64,000 nucleotides of DNA, from contig OZ241358.1 of the NCBI GenBank assembly GCA_965200465.1, forward strand, positions 3,596,001 to 3,660,000. The letters are read 5' to 3'. The notes below the pieces were generated by a model. The model was not told where the DNA came from. It saw nothing but the letters and a program-made list of their open reading frames with translations, and did not search any database. The number at the start of each line of letters is the position of its first letter. Position 1 is the first letter of the stretch. Origin of the DNA: Azophilus sp965200465 (GTDB taxonomy: Bacteria > Pseudomonadota > Gammaproteobacteria > Pseudomonadales > Azotimanducaceae). Of this stretch, positions 42,033 to 50,026 are shown one piece after another. Both the position numbers and the translations under genes were made by a program.

Positions 42033-42116
42033 ATGGGCGATCAGCTGCAAAACCGCGCCGGCCAGGGGATGGAACCTTGGAGACCGCATGCGAAACGCCG
42101 AAGGACGCGGCCTTGA
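42033..42116 (+). CDS. mini-ORF between MFS and UbiX genes
   Basis: A 27-residue frame with an RBS-like GGAGAGG just upstream. Its TGA (42114-42116) overlaps the likely TTG start of ubiX (42113-42115). The product ends in a strongly basic stretch (RPHAKRRRTRP). No family recognised. It could couple translation of ubiX to the upstream gene; evidence is positional only. Confidence 0.25.
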   Translation: MGDQLQNRAGQGMEPWRPHAKRRRTRP

Positions 42117-42712
42117 GGGACAATGCGGCAAACGGCCGCCAAGGCCTGGTGGTGGCCATGACCGGCGCCTCCGGCGCCATCTACGGCATTCGCCTGCTCG
42201 AAGTGCTGCGCTCAGCCGGCGTTCGCACCCACTTGATCGTCAGCAAGGCCGGTGCGCTCGCGCTCCGCTATGAGACGGACATGACCCTATCCCAAGTGCA
42301 GGCGCTGGCCGACGAGACCCACCCCATAGGCGACGTCGGCGCCAGCATCGCCAGCGGCTCCTTTCAGACCCGGGGCATGGTGGTGGCGCCCTGCTCGGTG
42401 AAGACGATGAGCGAAATCGCCTCCGGCGTCACCGGCAATTTGATTTCCAGGGCCGCCGACGTGGCCCTCAAGGAGCGGCGGCGGGTGGTGCTGATGCTGC
42501 GGGAGACGCCCCTGCATCTCGGCCACATCCGCGCCATGGCCGGGGTCACGGAAATGGGCGGCCTGATCTTTCCGCCGGTGCCGGCCTTCTATGTGCGGCC
42601 CAAGACCATTGCCGAGCTGGTCGATCACTCCATCGGCCGGGTGCTCGACCTGTTCGGCATTGAAACGGACCTTCTCGAGCGGTGGCGGGGTGAACCCCGC
42701 CGCGGCCTGTGA
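42113..42712 (+). CDS. ubiX: flavin prenyltransferase UbiX
   Basis: 199 residues; joins a dimethylallyl group to FMN to make the prenyl-FMN cofactor of UbiD enzymes. Family landmarks: VVAMTGASGAIYGIRLLEVL at the start, SGSFQTRGMVVAPCSVKTMSEIASG, TGNLISRAADVALKERRRVVLM, RETPLHLGHIRAMAGVTEMGG and PPVPAFYVRPKTIAELVDH (each a conserved UbiX block). I prefer the TTG at 42113 (AAGGA eight bases upstream, normal family length) to a TTG at 42077. It lies in a cluster with a UbiD-type decarboxylase, and its product is presumably that enzyme's cofactor. Confidence 0.93.
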   Translation: MRDNAANGRQGLVVAMTGASGAIYGIRLLEVLRSAGVRTHLIVSKAGALALRYETDMTLSQVQALADETHPIGDVGASIASGSFQTRGMVVAPCSVKTMSEIASGVTGNLISRAADVALKERRRVVLMLRETPLHLGHIRAMAGVTEMGGLIFPPVPAFYVRPKTIAELVDHSIGRVLDLFGIETDLLERWRGEPRRGL

Positions 42713-42803
42713 CGCGAACCCGGCAGCGCGTGCGGGAGCGCATTTGCAGGACCAATTGAGCAACAGGGTTTAAGCAAGGCTTTTAGGCTTTAGGAGACGA
42801 AGC

Positions 42804-43184
42804 ATGGCGATCAACAAGGCGCATGACGAATTTCACGCATTGGACATGCACAGCGGTTGGGAGGTGCCCCCCGGCTACCCCCAAGGCATCGAGCAAAAAA
42901 TCCTGTCCGGGGCCCTGGACGAGCCCGGCCGGCGCGGCTCGCGCACCAGGCTGCTGCGCTTCCACCCCGGCGTCTTCACCACCGTCCCCTTCGTCCATGA
43001 ATACTGGGAGGAGGTTTACCTGCTCAGCGGCGATCTTACGGTGGGCAACGACGCAAACGGCGAGGGCGGCGAGTCCTTCCAGCCGAACACCTACGCCTGC
43101 CGCCCGCCGGGCGCCGAGCACGGCCCGTTCAAGTCCGAAAACGGCTGCGTGCTGCTGGAAATCCACTATTACGACCCGGTGTGA
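42804..43184 (+). CDS. cupin domain protein
   Basis: 126 residues forming one cupin barrel. The first cupin motif is around FVHEYWEEVYLLSGDLTVGN near 64-83 (one His and Glu ligand pair, though the canonical G(X)5HXH spacing is not exact), the second around CRPPGAEHGPFKSENGCVLLEIHYYD near 98-123 with the typical PxxxxH. It may bind a metal and act as a dioxygenase, isomerase or sensor of the pathway intermediate. It stands between ubiX and an amidase gene, about 90 bases after ubiX. Function not assignable. Confidence 0.8.
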   Translation: MAINKAHDEFHALDMHSGWEVPPGYPQGIEQKILSGALDEPGRRGSRTRLLRFHPGVFTTVPFVHEYWEEVYLLSGDLTVGNDANGEGGESFQPNTYACRPPGAEHGPFKSENGCVLLEIHYYDPV

Positions 43185-43373
43185 CGCCCGCCTGTATGTT
43201 CCGTTGCACGGCTTCCATGCATCGCTTCGCCGCTCATCCAGCCGCGAAAAGCCGATGCTCTTCCTGCACGGCGCCGATGCATGGCCGCGGGCGTACACCG
43301 GGAACCATCCCCAAATTCACAAGCGCCAACCGCTTGGCTCTCCACCCACCGTCAAAGGGCGCACGGCTTTGAG

Positions 43374-44747
43374 ATGACCTTGAAACCCATGCACAGTCTG
43401 CTGACGCTTGCTGGGCAACTGGAAGCCGGGGAGACGCGCAGCGTCGAGCTTGTGGAGGCTGCGCTGGCGGCCATTGCCGACCCGCACGGCGAAGGCGAGC
43501 GGACCTTCGTTTGCGTCGATGGGGAGGGAGCGCGGCGGGCCGCCGAGCAGGCGGACCGGCTAAGGCGCTCCGGCCAGGCGCCCTCCCCTTTCTGCGGCAT
43601 TCCCATTTCCGTCAAGGACCTGTTTGACGTCAAAGGGCAAGTGACGCGGGCCGGCTCGAAGCTGCTGGACGGCAATCCGCCGGCGGCGGCGGACGCCACC
43701 GCCGTCAGGCGGCTGCGCGAAGCGGGCTTCGTCTTGATTGGCCGCACCAACATGACGGAGTTCGCCTATTCCGGCTTGGGCTTGAACCCGCACTACGGAA
43801 CGCCGCTGAACCCCTACGAGCGCAAGGCCGGGCGCATCCCCGGCGGCTCCTCCTCCGGCGCCGCGGTGTCGGTGACGGACGGCATGGCGGCGGCCGCCAT
43901 CGGCACCGACACCGGCGGCTCCTGCCGCATCCCGGCGGCGATGTGCGGCTTGGTTGGCCACAAGCCCACGGCGTCCCGCATTCCCAGGGACGGGGTGCTG
44001 CCGTTGTCGGACAGCTTGGATTCCGTCGGCTCCTTGGCGGCTTCGACGCCTTGCTGCGCCATCCTGGACCGCATCATGAGCGGCGCCGGCGCCGACCGGC
44101 CGCCGCTGCCTGCGCTTGGGCTTCGCGGCCTCGCGCTTGGCGTTCCCCAGCATTTCGTTCTCAACGATCTCGACGCCCCAGTCGCCGCCGCCTTTGAGCG
44201 GGCCTTGCGCCGCTTGCGGGCCTTGGGCGCCAAGGTCGTTGACCTGAGCTTCAAAGCCCTTGATGAACTGCCCAGCATCAACGCCAAGGGCGGCTTCGCC
44301 GCAGCGGAGGCGTTCGCTTGGCACCGCCGCCACCTGCAGGATCAAGCCGAACGGTACGACCCCCGGGTGAGCGCGCGCATCCTCAAGGGCGCGGAGCAGT
44401 CGGCGGCGGACTACATCGACCTGCGCCGCGCCCGCCAAGCCATGATCCGGGAAGCCCAGGACGTCATGGCTGGCTTGGCGGCGCTCATCTACCCCACAGC
44501 GCCCATGATCGCCCCCAAGCTGTCCGCGCTGGCGGACGACGGCGAGTACGCCCGCCTGAACCTCTTGGCGTTGCGCAACCCTTCAGTGGCCAACTTCCTT
44601 GACGCCTGCGCCATTTCCATTCCCATCCACTTGGGCGATGAGCCGCCGGTTGGCTTGAACGTCCTCGGCCGTCCGGGAGGGGACGAAGCGCTGTTCGCCC
44701 TCGCCGCCGCCCTTGAGCGGGAGTTGGCTGGGCAAGGTCAATCGTAA
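43374..44747 (+). CDS. amidase (amidase signature family)
   Basis: 457 residues of the amidase signature family, which hydrolyses amides with a Ser-cisSer-Lys triad. Lys is in ISVKDLFDV, the Gly/Ser-rich loop GRIPGGSSSGAAVSVTDG holds the cis-Ser, and TDTGGSCRIPAAMCGLVGHKPT holds the nucleophile Ser. The start at 43374 follows a 189-base gap; the frame upstream is open but meaningless. As last gene of the UbiD/UbiX cluster it may release the acid substrate from an amide or process a pathway product. GatA is excluded by the missing partners and context. Confidence 0.9.
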   Translation: MTLKPMHSLLTLAGQLEAGETRSVELVEAALAAIADPHGEGERTFVCVDGEGARRAAEQADRLRRSGQAPSPFCGIPISVKDLFDVKGQVTRAGSKLLDGNPPAAADATAVRRLREAGFVLIGRTNMTEFAYSGLGLNPHYGTPLNPYERKAGRIPGGSSSGAAVSVTDGMAAAAIGTDTGGSCRIPAAMCGLVGHKPTASRIPRDGVLPLSDSLDSVGSLAASTPCCAILDRIMSGAGADRPPLPALGLRGLALGVPQHFVLNDLDAPVAAAFERALRRLRALGAKVVDLSFKALDELPSINAKGGFAAAEAFAWHRRHLQDQAERYDPRVSARILKGAEQSAADYIDLRRARQAMIREAQDVMAGLAALIYPTAPMIAPKLSALADDGEYARLNLLALRNPSVANFLDACAISIPIHLGDEPPVGLNVLGRPGGDEALFALAAALERELAGQGQS

Positions 44748-44835
44748 AGAGGTCGCCTAAGCGCCTGGCAAGCCGTCGGCGGCGGCCCTTGGAAATCCGT
44801 TAGAATCACTGCGCCATCCACGCTTAGGAGACCCC

Positions 44836-45618
44836 ATGCTGGCCGTCATTTCACCAGCCAAATCCTTGGACTTCGACAGCCGCGCACCGACGCGCAAGGC
44901 CACCGAGCCGCAGTTCATGGCCGAGTCCGCCGAACTGGTGCGGACGCTGCGCGCCAAGGCGCCCCAGGACTTGGCGGCGCTGATGGGCATCAGCAGCGAC
45001 TTGGCGGACCTCAACTACGACCGCTACGCGGCTTGGCGGACGCCGTTCAGCCGCAGGAACGCCAAGCAGGCCATGTTCGCCTTCAACGGCGACGTCTATT
45101 TGGGCCTCAAGTCCGCCGCGTTCACGGAAAGGGACCTCACTTGGGCGCAAAAGCACCTGCGCATCCTCTCCGGCCTGCACGGCCTTCTTAAGCCCTTGGA
45201 CCTCATCCAACCCCATCGGCTGGAGATGGGCGTCAAACTGGCCAACCAGCGCGGCGCCGACCTCTATGACTTCTGGCGCGGCCGACTGACCGATGCGCTG
45301 AACGAGGCCATCGCCGCCCAAGGGCAGCCCACCCTGATCAACATCGCCTCCAATGAATACTTCAACGCGGTGGACGCCGCCGGCATCGACGCCCGCATCA
45401 TCACCCCCACCTTCAAGGACTTGAAGAACGGCCGCTACAAGTTCATCTCCTTCTTCGCCAAGCGGGCCAGGGGCCTGATGGCCGCCTACCTCATCAAGAA
45501 TCGGGTCTCCACCCTCAAGGCGCTGAAAGCCTTTGACTGGAGCGGCTATCGGTTCTCCGCCGGCGAATCGGGCGACCGGAATTGGGTCTATCTGCGCGAC
45601 CGGCCAGGGGTGCCCTGA
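44836..45618 (+). CDS. yaaA: peroxide stress protein YaaA
   Basis: 260 residues of the DUF328/YaaA family. MLAVISPAKSLDFDSRAPT at the start, AMFAFNGDVYLGLKSAAFTE near 78-97, LRILSGLHGLLKPLDLIQPH near 110-129 and NRGADLYDFWR-like QRGADLYDFWRGRL are diagnostic. In Escherichia coli YaaA lowers free iron during hydrogen peroxide stress. Standard length. A TAGAAT lies at 44801-44806 and a GGAGA just before the ATG. It is convergent with the esterase gene, 15 bases away. Confidence 0.95.
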   Translation: MLAVISPAKSLDFDSRAPTRKATEPQFMAESAELVRTLRAKAPQDLAALMGISSDLADLNYDRYAAWRTPFSRRNAKQAMFAFNGDVYLGLKSAAFTERDLTWAQKHLRILSGLHGLLKPLDLIQPHRLEMGVKLANQRGADLYDFWRGRLTDALNEAIAAQGQPTLINIASNEYFNAVDAAGIDARIITPTFKDLKNGRYKFISFFAKRARGLMAAYLIKNRVSTLKALKAFDWSGYRFSAGESGDRNWVYLRDRPGVP

Positions 45619-45633
45619 AGCCGTCAAGCATGG

Positions 45634-46263
45634 TCATTGTCCGGCTGCCGTCGCCAGCAGCTTCTCAATGGCCGGCCACAGCGCGTTGAGCAGCAGCGGC
45701 TGGCCGGCGACGTTGGGATGGATGCCGTCGTTCTGCATGAGTGCCGGCTGCAGGGCCACTTGGTCGATGAACGATTCGGCTAGATGCACGTCATGGGCGG
45801 CGGCGACCTCGGCGAACAGGGCCTGAAACGCCTTGGCGTAGCGCCGGCCGTAGTTGGGCGGTATCTGCATGGCGACCAGCAGCACTTGGCGCTCGATTGG
45901 GTCGGCGGCCTCGATCATCCGCCCTAGGTTGCGCTTGATGTCCGCCACTGGATAGCCGCGCAGCCCGTCGTTGCCGCCGAGTTCAATGACCACCAAGTCC
46001 GGGTCGTGGGCCTTCAGCTCCGCCGGCAGGCGCACCAGCCCGCCGCCGGTGGTCTCGCCGCTGATGCTGGCGTTCACCACTTGGTGCGGCCAGCCCTGAG
46101 CCCGCAGCCGCTCCTGCAGCAGCGCCGCCCAACCCTTTTCCAGTTGAATCCCGTAGGCGGCACTGATACTGTCGCCTAATATCAAGATCGTTGGAGGCGC
46201 TGCGGCGTTCGTCGGCGCTGCCGCAACGGTCGTCAAGGCAAGCGCCAGAGTGGCTTGGCGCAT
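45634..46263 (-). CDS. SGNH-family arylesterase / thioesterase (TesA-like)
   Basis: 209 residues. MRQATLALALTTVAAAPTNA is a signal peptide, so the enzyme is periplasmic. SGNH blocks: GDSISAAYG with the nucleophile Ser, an Gly in NASISGETTGGG, GGNDGLRG, and the D-x-x-H pair in NDGIHPNVAGQ. The sequence is close to TesA/arylesterase proteins, acting on acyl-CoA or aryl esters. The divergent ybbA/ybbP-type ABC pair next to it is the same arrangement as tesA in Escherichia coli. The start at 46263 is chosen for the signal peptide. Confidence 0.93.
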   Translation of the reverse strand: MRQATLALALTTVAAAPTNAAAPPTILILGDSISAAYGIQLEKGWAALLQERLRAQGWPHQVVNASISGETTGGGLVRLPAELKAHDPDLVVIELGGNDGLRGYPVADIKRNLGRMIEAADPIERQVLLVAMQIPPNYGRRYAKAFQALFAEVAAAHDVHLAESFIDQVALQPALMQNDGIHPNVAGQPLLLNALWPAIEKLLATAAGQ

Positions 46264-46294
46264 GGTTTGCCCCCACCAGGATTTGCATCGTTCC

Positions 46295-46966
46295 ATGAAC
46301 CCCAGCGTTGTTCGAGCGGCAGGCATTGAGAAAAGCGTTCCGAATGTGGACGGTCGGCTGCTCATCTTGGATGGCATTGAGCTTGAAATCAATGCCGGGG
46401 AGAGCGTGGCCGTTACCGGCGCTTCGGGTTCGGGCAAAACCACCTTGCTTGGCATCCTGGCCGGGCTGGACTTGCCCACCGCCGGCAGCGTCCACTTGGC
46501 CGGCCATGAAATCACCGCCATGGACGAGGAGCAGCGGGCGCAGATTCGCGGCCGGCATGTGGGCTTCGTGTTTCAGACCTTTCAGTTGCTCGCCAGCCTA
46601 ACCGCGTTGGAGAACGTCATGCTGCCGGCCGAGCTGCGGGGCGACGCCGACGCCACCAGCGCGGCCTTGGAGCTGCTGCGGCAAGTGGGCTTGGGCGAGC
46701 GCGCCGGCCATTATCCGCGGCAGTTGTCGGGAGGAGAGCAGCAGCGGGTGGCCATCGCCCGGGCATTCGCCTCCCGCCCGACGATCCTGTTCGCGGACGA
46801 GCCCACCGGAAATCTGGACACCCGCACCGGCGGGCGCGTCATCGAGCTGTTGTTCGACTTGAACGCCGCTTTCGCCACCACCTTGGTGCTGGTGACCCAC
46901 GATGACCGTTTGGCCGCCCGCTGCCGCCGAATGGTGGAAATGGAGGCCGGGAGGCTGGTTGCATGA
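46295..46966 (+). CDS. ABC transporter ATP-binding protein (YbbA/LolD type)
   Basis: 223 residues. Walker A GASGSGKTTLLG, Q-loop FVFQTFQLLASLTALENVMLP in the typical MacB/LolD form, signature LSGGEQQRVAIARA, Walker B ILFADEPTGNLD and switch VTHDDRLA. This is the mechanotransmission type that works with FtsX-like permeases rather than pumping through a channel. The next gene, overlapping by 4 bases (ATGA), encodes such a permease. Divergent from the esterase gene, with 31 bases between the starts, so the promoters overlap. Confidence 0.93.
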   Translation: MNPSVVRAAGIEKSVPNVDGRLLILDGIELEINAGESVAVTGASGSGKTTLLGILAGLDLPTAGSVHLAGHEITAMDEEQRAQIRGRHVGFVFQTFQLLASLTALENVMLPAELRGDADATSAALELLRQVGLGERAGHYPRQLSGGEQQRVAIARAFASRPTILFADEPTGNLDTRTGGRVIELLFDLNAAFATTLVLVTHDDRLAARCRRMVEMEAGRLVA

Positions 46967-49461
46967 ACCTGCGTTTGGCGGTGCGCTTGGCTTGGCGGGA
47001 TTGGCGCTCCGGGGAGTTGGCGCTGTTGCTGGTCGCCCTTTTGGTGGCGATCAGCACGGTGACCGCCATCAGCCTGTTCGTGGACCGGCTGCATCGGGCG
47101 TTGTTGGCGGAGTCGGTCAATTTCCTGGCCGCGGACCGCTACATCGGGGCCACCCACCCGATCCCGGATGACTTCCGGCGCGCCGCCCGAGCCCGAGGGC
47201 TGGAGACGGCGGACACCCTGGTCTTTCCCTCCATGGTGTTTGCGGCCAACGAGCGTCATCAACTCATCAGCGTCAAGGCGGTGAGCGAGGGCTATCCGCT
47301 GCGCGGCGCCTTGGTCACGGGCAGCGAGCCCTTCGGATCCGGGTCCGCCGCCGCTGGAACCCCGAAGCCGGGCGAGGTTTGGATGGATTCGCGGCTGTTT
47401 CCCGCCCTGGACGTTCGTCTGGGCGATATGGTGGAGGTGGGGGTGGCGCCGCTCAAGGTCAGCCGAGTGCTGTTGAAGGAGCCGGACCGCGGCGGCAGCT
47501 TCTTCGATCTCGGCCCAAGGCTGCTGATGAACCTTGCCGACGTGCCGGCCACCGAAGTCGTGCAGCCCGGCAGCCGCATCGATTATCGGCTGTTGCTGCG
47601 CGGAGAGGACCAAGCCCTGGACGCATATAGGGAGGCGCTGCGTTTGGACGAAGGCTTCCAATGGGTGGGCGTTCGGGAAAGCAGCCCGCGCATCGGCGCC
47701 GCCTTGGACCGGGCCGAGAGCTTTTTGTTGCTGGGCGGTCTGCTGGCGGTGCTCCTAGCCGGGGTCGCCGTTGCCCTTTCGGCGCATCGCTACGCCCGCC
47801 GCCACTATGACCATGTGGGCATTCTGAAAACTCTTGGCGCCGGTCCGGCAAGCGTTTTGAGCGGCTTCATGGGCATTCTGCTCATCGTGGGTTCGTTAAG
47901 CGTTGCGCTCGGCCTGTCGTTGGGCGGCGCTCTGCATTTGGTCATCGTGGCGACGTTGGACGCCTTCATCCCCGTGAGCCTGCCGCCGCCGGGGCCGCGG
48001 CCCTTTCTGCTTGGCGCCGCCACCGGCATGATCTGCGCCCTGGCCTTCGCCATGCCGCCGCTCCTGCACCTCAAGGACATTTCGCCGATGCGCGTGATGC
48101 GGCGCAATCTTGGCGCCGCCCCGGCCTCGGAGTGGCTGACTTGGGGGGCCGCCGCCGCCGGCAGCCTGCTGTTGCTGATCTGGTACAGCGAAAGCCTTGC
48201 CTTGACGCTTTGGACCCTGTTGGGCGCCGGAGCGGTGCTGCTGGCTTTTGGGGGGTTGTCTTGGCTGTTGCTGCGCGGCGGGCGCGCCCTGGGCATGCAG
48301 GCCGGCAGCCGCCTCCGCTTGGCGTTGTCCGGCTTGCAGCGCCGCCGCCGGGACAGCACCGCGCAGATTCTCGTGTTCGGCTTGGCCATCATGCTGCTCC
48401 TAGTGCTGGCGTTGCTGCGCACCGCCCTGATCGACGAGTGGCGTTCGGCATTGCCGGACGATGTGCCCAACCACTTCCTGATGAACGTCGCGCCGGAGCA
48501 GTTGGCGCCGGTGGAGGCGCTTTTGGGTGCCAACACGAGCCGCCAGGGGCCGCTCTATCCCATGGTCCGGGGCCGCGTGGCGGCCGTGAACGGGGTGGGC
48601 GCCAAGGTTTGGCAAGCCGGCTTGGAGCGCAAATCAACGGGCGGCCCTATTGAGGAGCTGTCGGAGGAGCGCAACCTGACTTGGACCGCTGTCCTGCCCG
48701 ACGAAAACGTGGTGGTTGCCGGATCCTGGTGGTCCGGCGACGATGAGCGGGCGCTGGTTTCCTTGGAGGACGTCTATGCGGAGGAGCTTGGCCTGGGCCT
48801 TGGCGATCGTTTGGAGTTTGACATCGGCGGCCGGCGCCTAGAGGTGGAGGTGGCCAGCCTGAGGGCGATAGAATGGGAGAGCATGCAGCCCAACTTCTTA
48901 GTCATTCTCTCTCCCGCGGCGCTTGAGGACTTTCCGGCCACCTACATGACCAGCTTCTTTCTGCCGACTGGCGAGAAGGCGTTTTTGAATCGGCTCCTTT
49001 CCGAGTTCCCAACCATCACGGTGATCGAGGTTGACGCCATCGTCGAGCAAATCAAGAGCATTGTGGACCGGGTGACCCAAGCGGTGGAACTGGTGCTGGC
49101 GCTGGTGCTGGTCTCCGGTTGCCTAGTGCTGATCGCCAGCATTCAGGCCAGCCGGGACGCCCGCTTGGGCGAGCACGCCCTGGTGCGCACTCTGGGCGGC
49201 GCCAAGTCGCTCATCGCCGGCAGCTTGGCGTTTGAATTCGCCCTGTTGGGGGCGTTTTCCGGGCTGACGGCCGCGGTTGGCGCGGAAGTCACCGTGGCGC
49301 TGCTGCAAGTTCAAGTGTTTGAACTGCCGGCCAGCCTGCATCCGGCCTTGTGGCTGCTCGGCCCAGCGGTGGGCGCCCTATTGGTGCTCGGCGTGGGGTT
49401 GGCCGGCACTTGGCGCATCGTGTCGTCGCCGCCCATGTTGGTTTTGCGCAGCGTGGATTAG
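46963..49461 (+). CDS. FtsX-like ABC permease (YbbP type)
   Basis: 832 residues with about ten membrane helices, two FtsX-type domains and large periplasmic parts, as in YbbP. Helix 1 (GELALLLVALLVAISTVTAIS) is followed by the first periplasmic domain to about residue 240, then LLLGGLLAVLLAGVAVALSAHRYARRHYDHVGILKTLGA, a typical FtsX core. The last 100 residues repeat the pattern (RDARLGEHALVRTLGGAKS). It forms a complex with the ATPase encoded just upstream; the cargo of this family, perhaps lipids or esterified compounds linked to the neighbouring esterase, is unclear. Confidence 0.92.
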   Translation: MNLRLAVRLAWRDWRSGELALLLVALLVAISTVTAISLFVDRLHRALLAESVNFLAADRYIGATHPIPDDFRRAARARGLETADTLVFPSMVFAANERHQLISVKAVSEGYPLRGALVTGSEPFGSGSAAAGTPKPGEVWMDSRLFPALDVRLGDMVEVGVAPLKVSRVLLKEPDRGGSFFDLGPRLLMNLADVPATEVVQPGSRIDYRLLLRGEDQALDAYREALRLDEGFQWVGVRESSPRIGAALDRAESFLLLGGLLAVLLAGVAVALSAHRYARRHYDHVGILKTLGAGPASVLSGFMGILLIVGSLSVALGLSLGGALHLVIVATLDAFIPVSLPPPGPRPFLLGAATGMICALAFAMPPLLHLKDISPMRVMRRNLGAAPASEWLTWGAAAAGSLLLLIWYSESLALTLWTLLGAGAVLLAFGGLSWLLLRGGRALGMQAGSRLRLALSGLQRRRRDSTAQILVFGLAIMLLLVLALLRTALIDEWRSALPDDVPNHFLMNVAPEQLAPVEALLGANTSRQGPLYPMVRGRVAAVNGVGAKVWQAGLERKSTGGPIEELSEERNLTWTAVLPDENVVVAGSWWSGDDERALVSLEDVYAEELGLGLGDRLEFDIGGRRLEVEVASLRAIEWESMQPNFLVILSPAALEDFPATYMTSFFLPTGEKAFLNRLLSEFPTITVIEVDAIVEQIKSIVDRVTQAVELVLALVLVSGCLVLIASIQASRDARLGEHALVRTLGGAKSLIAGSLAFEFALLGAFSGLTAAVGAEVTVALLQVQVFELPASLHPALWLLGPAVGALLVLGVGLAGTWRIVSSPPMLVLRSVD

Positions 49462-49465
49462 GGCG

Positions 49466-50026
49466 ATGGCGACGCATCCAGCCCCAGAATCGAATGATTG
49501 CGGCGGCGCTGGGCCTGTGCGCTTGGGGGTGGCTGCGGTGCTTTGCGCAGCCGCCTGCGCCGCCGGGCCGGCGTTGGGGGAGGTGCAGCTCGCCACCGCC
49601 GTCAGCTTGGTGCAAACCTTCCTAGGGGAGGATGGCCAACTTGAGCAGCGGCTGGCCGACCCGAACGGCGTTGCGCCGGGAGACGAACTTCGCTACACGA
49701 TCACCTTCACCAACACGGGCGTGGTTCCGGTGGAGGAAGACGCCATCGTCATCACCAACCCGATGCCGGAGTCAACCGAGTACGTGCCGGGTTCGGCGGG
49801 AGGGGAGGGAGTGCGCATTCTCTTCTCTGCCAATGGCGAAGCGGCCTTCGCCCCTTTTGATGCGCCAACCCCGAACGAGGGCGGCGGCGAACAGCCGGCG
49901 ACGGGGGCGGAGGTGCGGGCCGTTCGCTGGATCTATGAAAGGTCCTTGGCCCCCGGGGCCTCCGGCGAGGTTTGGTTCCACCTTAGGCTGCCGCCAGCGG
50001 AGTTCGGCTCCCAGTGGCGCCCTTGA
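49466..50026 (+). CDS. secreted protein with DUF11-like domain
   Basis: 186 residues. After a short tail of polar residues a hydrophobic signal segment (LGVAAVLCAAACAAGPALG, about residues 20-38) directs export. Then LRYTITFTNTGVVPVEEDAI and VITNPMPESTEYVPGSA form the DUF11-like beta-sandwich, whose pattern is YTIT-x-TNTG-x-x-x-x-x-x-x-x-x-x-D-x-x-P. The role is probably structural or adhesive. It starts 4 bases after the permease and its end overlaps the TonB receptor start by 13 bases, so all three may be in one transcript. Confidence 0.7.
   Translation: MATHPAPESNDCGGAGPVRLGVAAVLCAAACAAGPALGEVQLATAVSLVQTFLGEDGQLEQRLADPNGVAPGDELRYTITFTNTGVVPVEEDAIVITNPMPESTEYVPGSAGGEGVRILFSANGEAAFAPFDAPTPNEGGGEQPATGAEVRAVRWIYERSLAPGASGEVWFHLRLPPAEFGSQWRP

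Noticed and set aside
43185..43373. Frame upstream of the amidase start
   Set aside because: Open for 31 codons before the ATG but without RBS and with no similarity to amidases; the family N-terminus begins at the chosen ATG.
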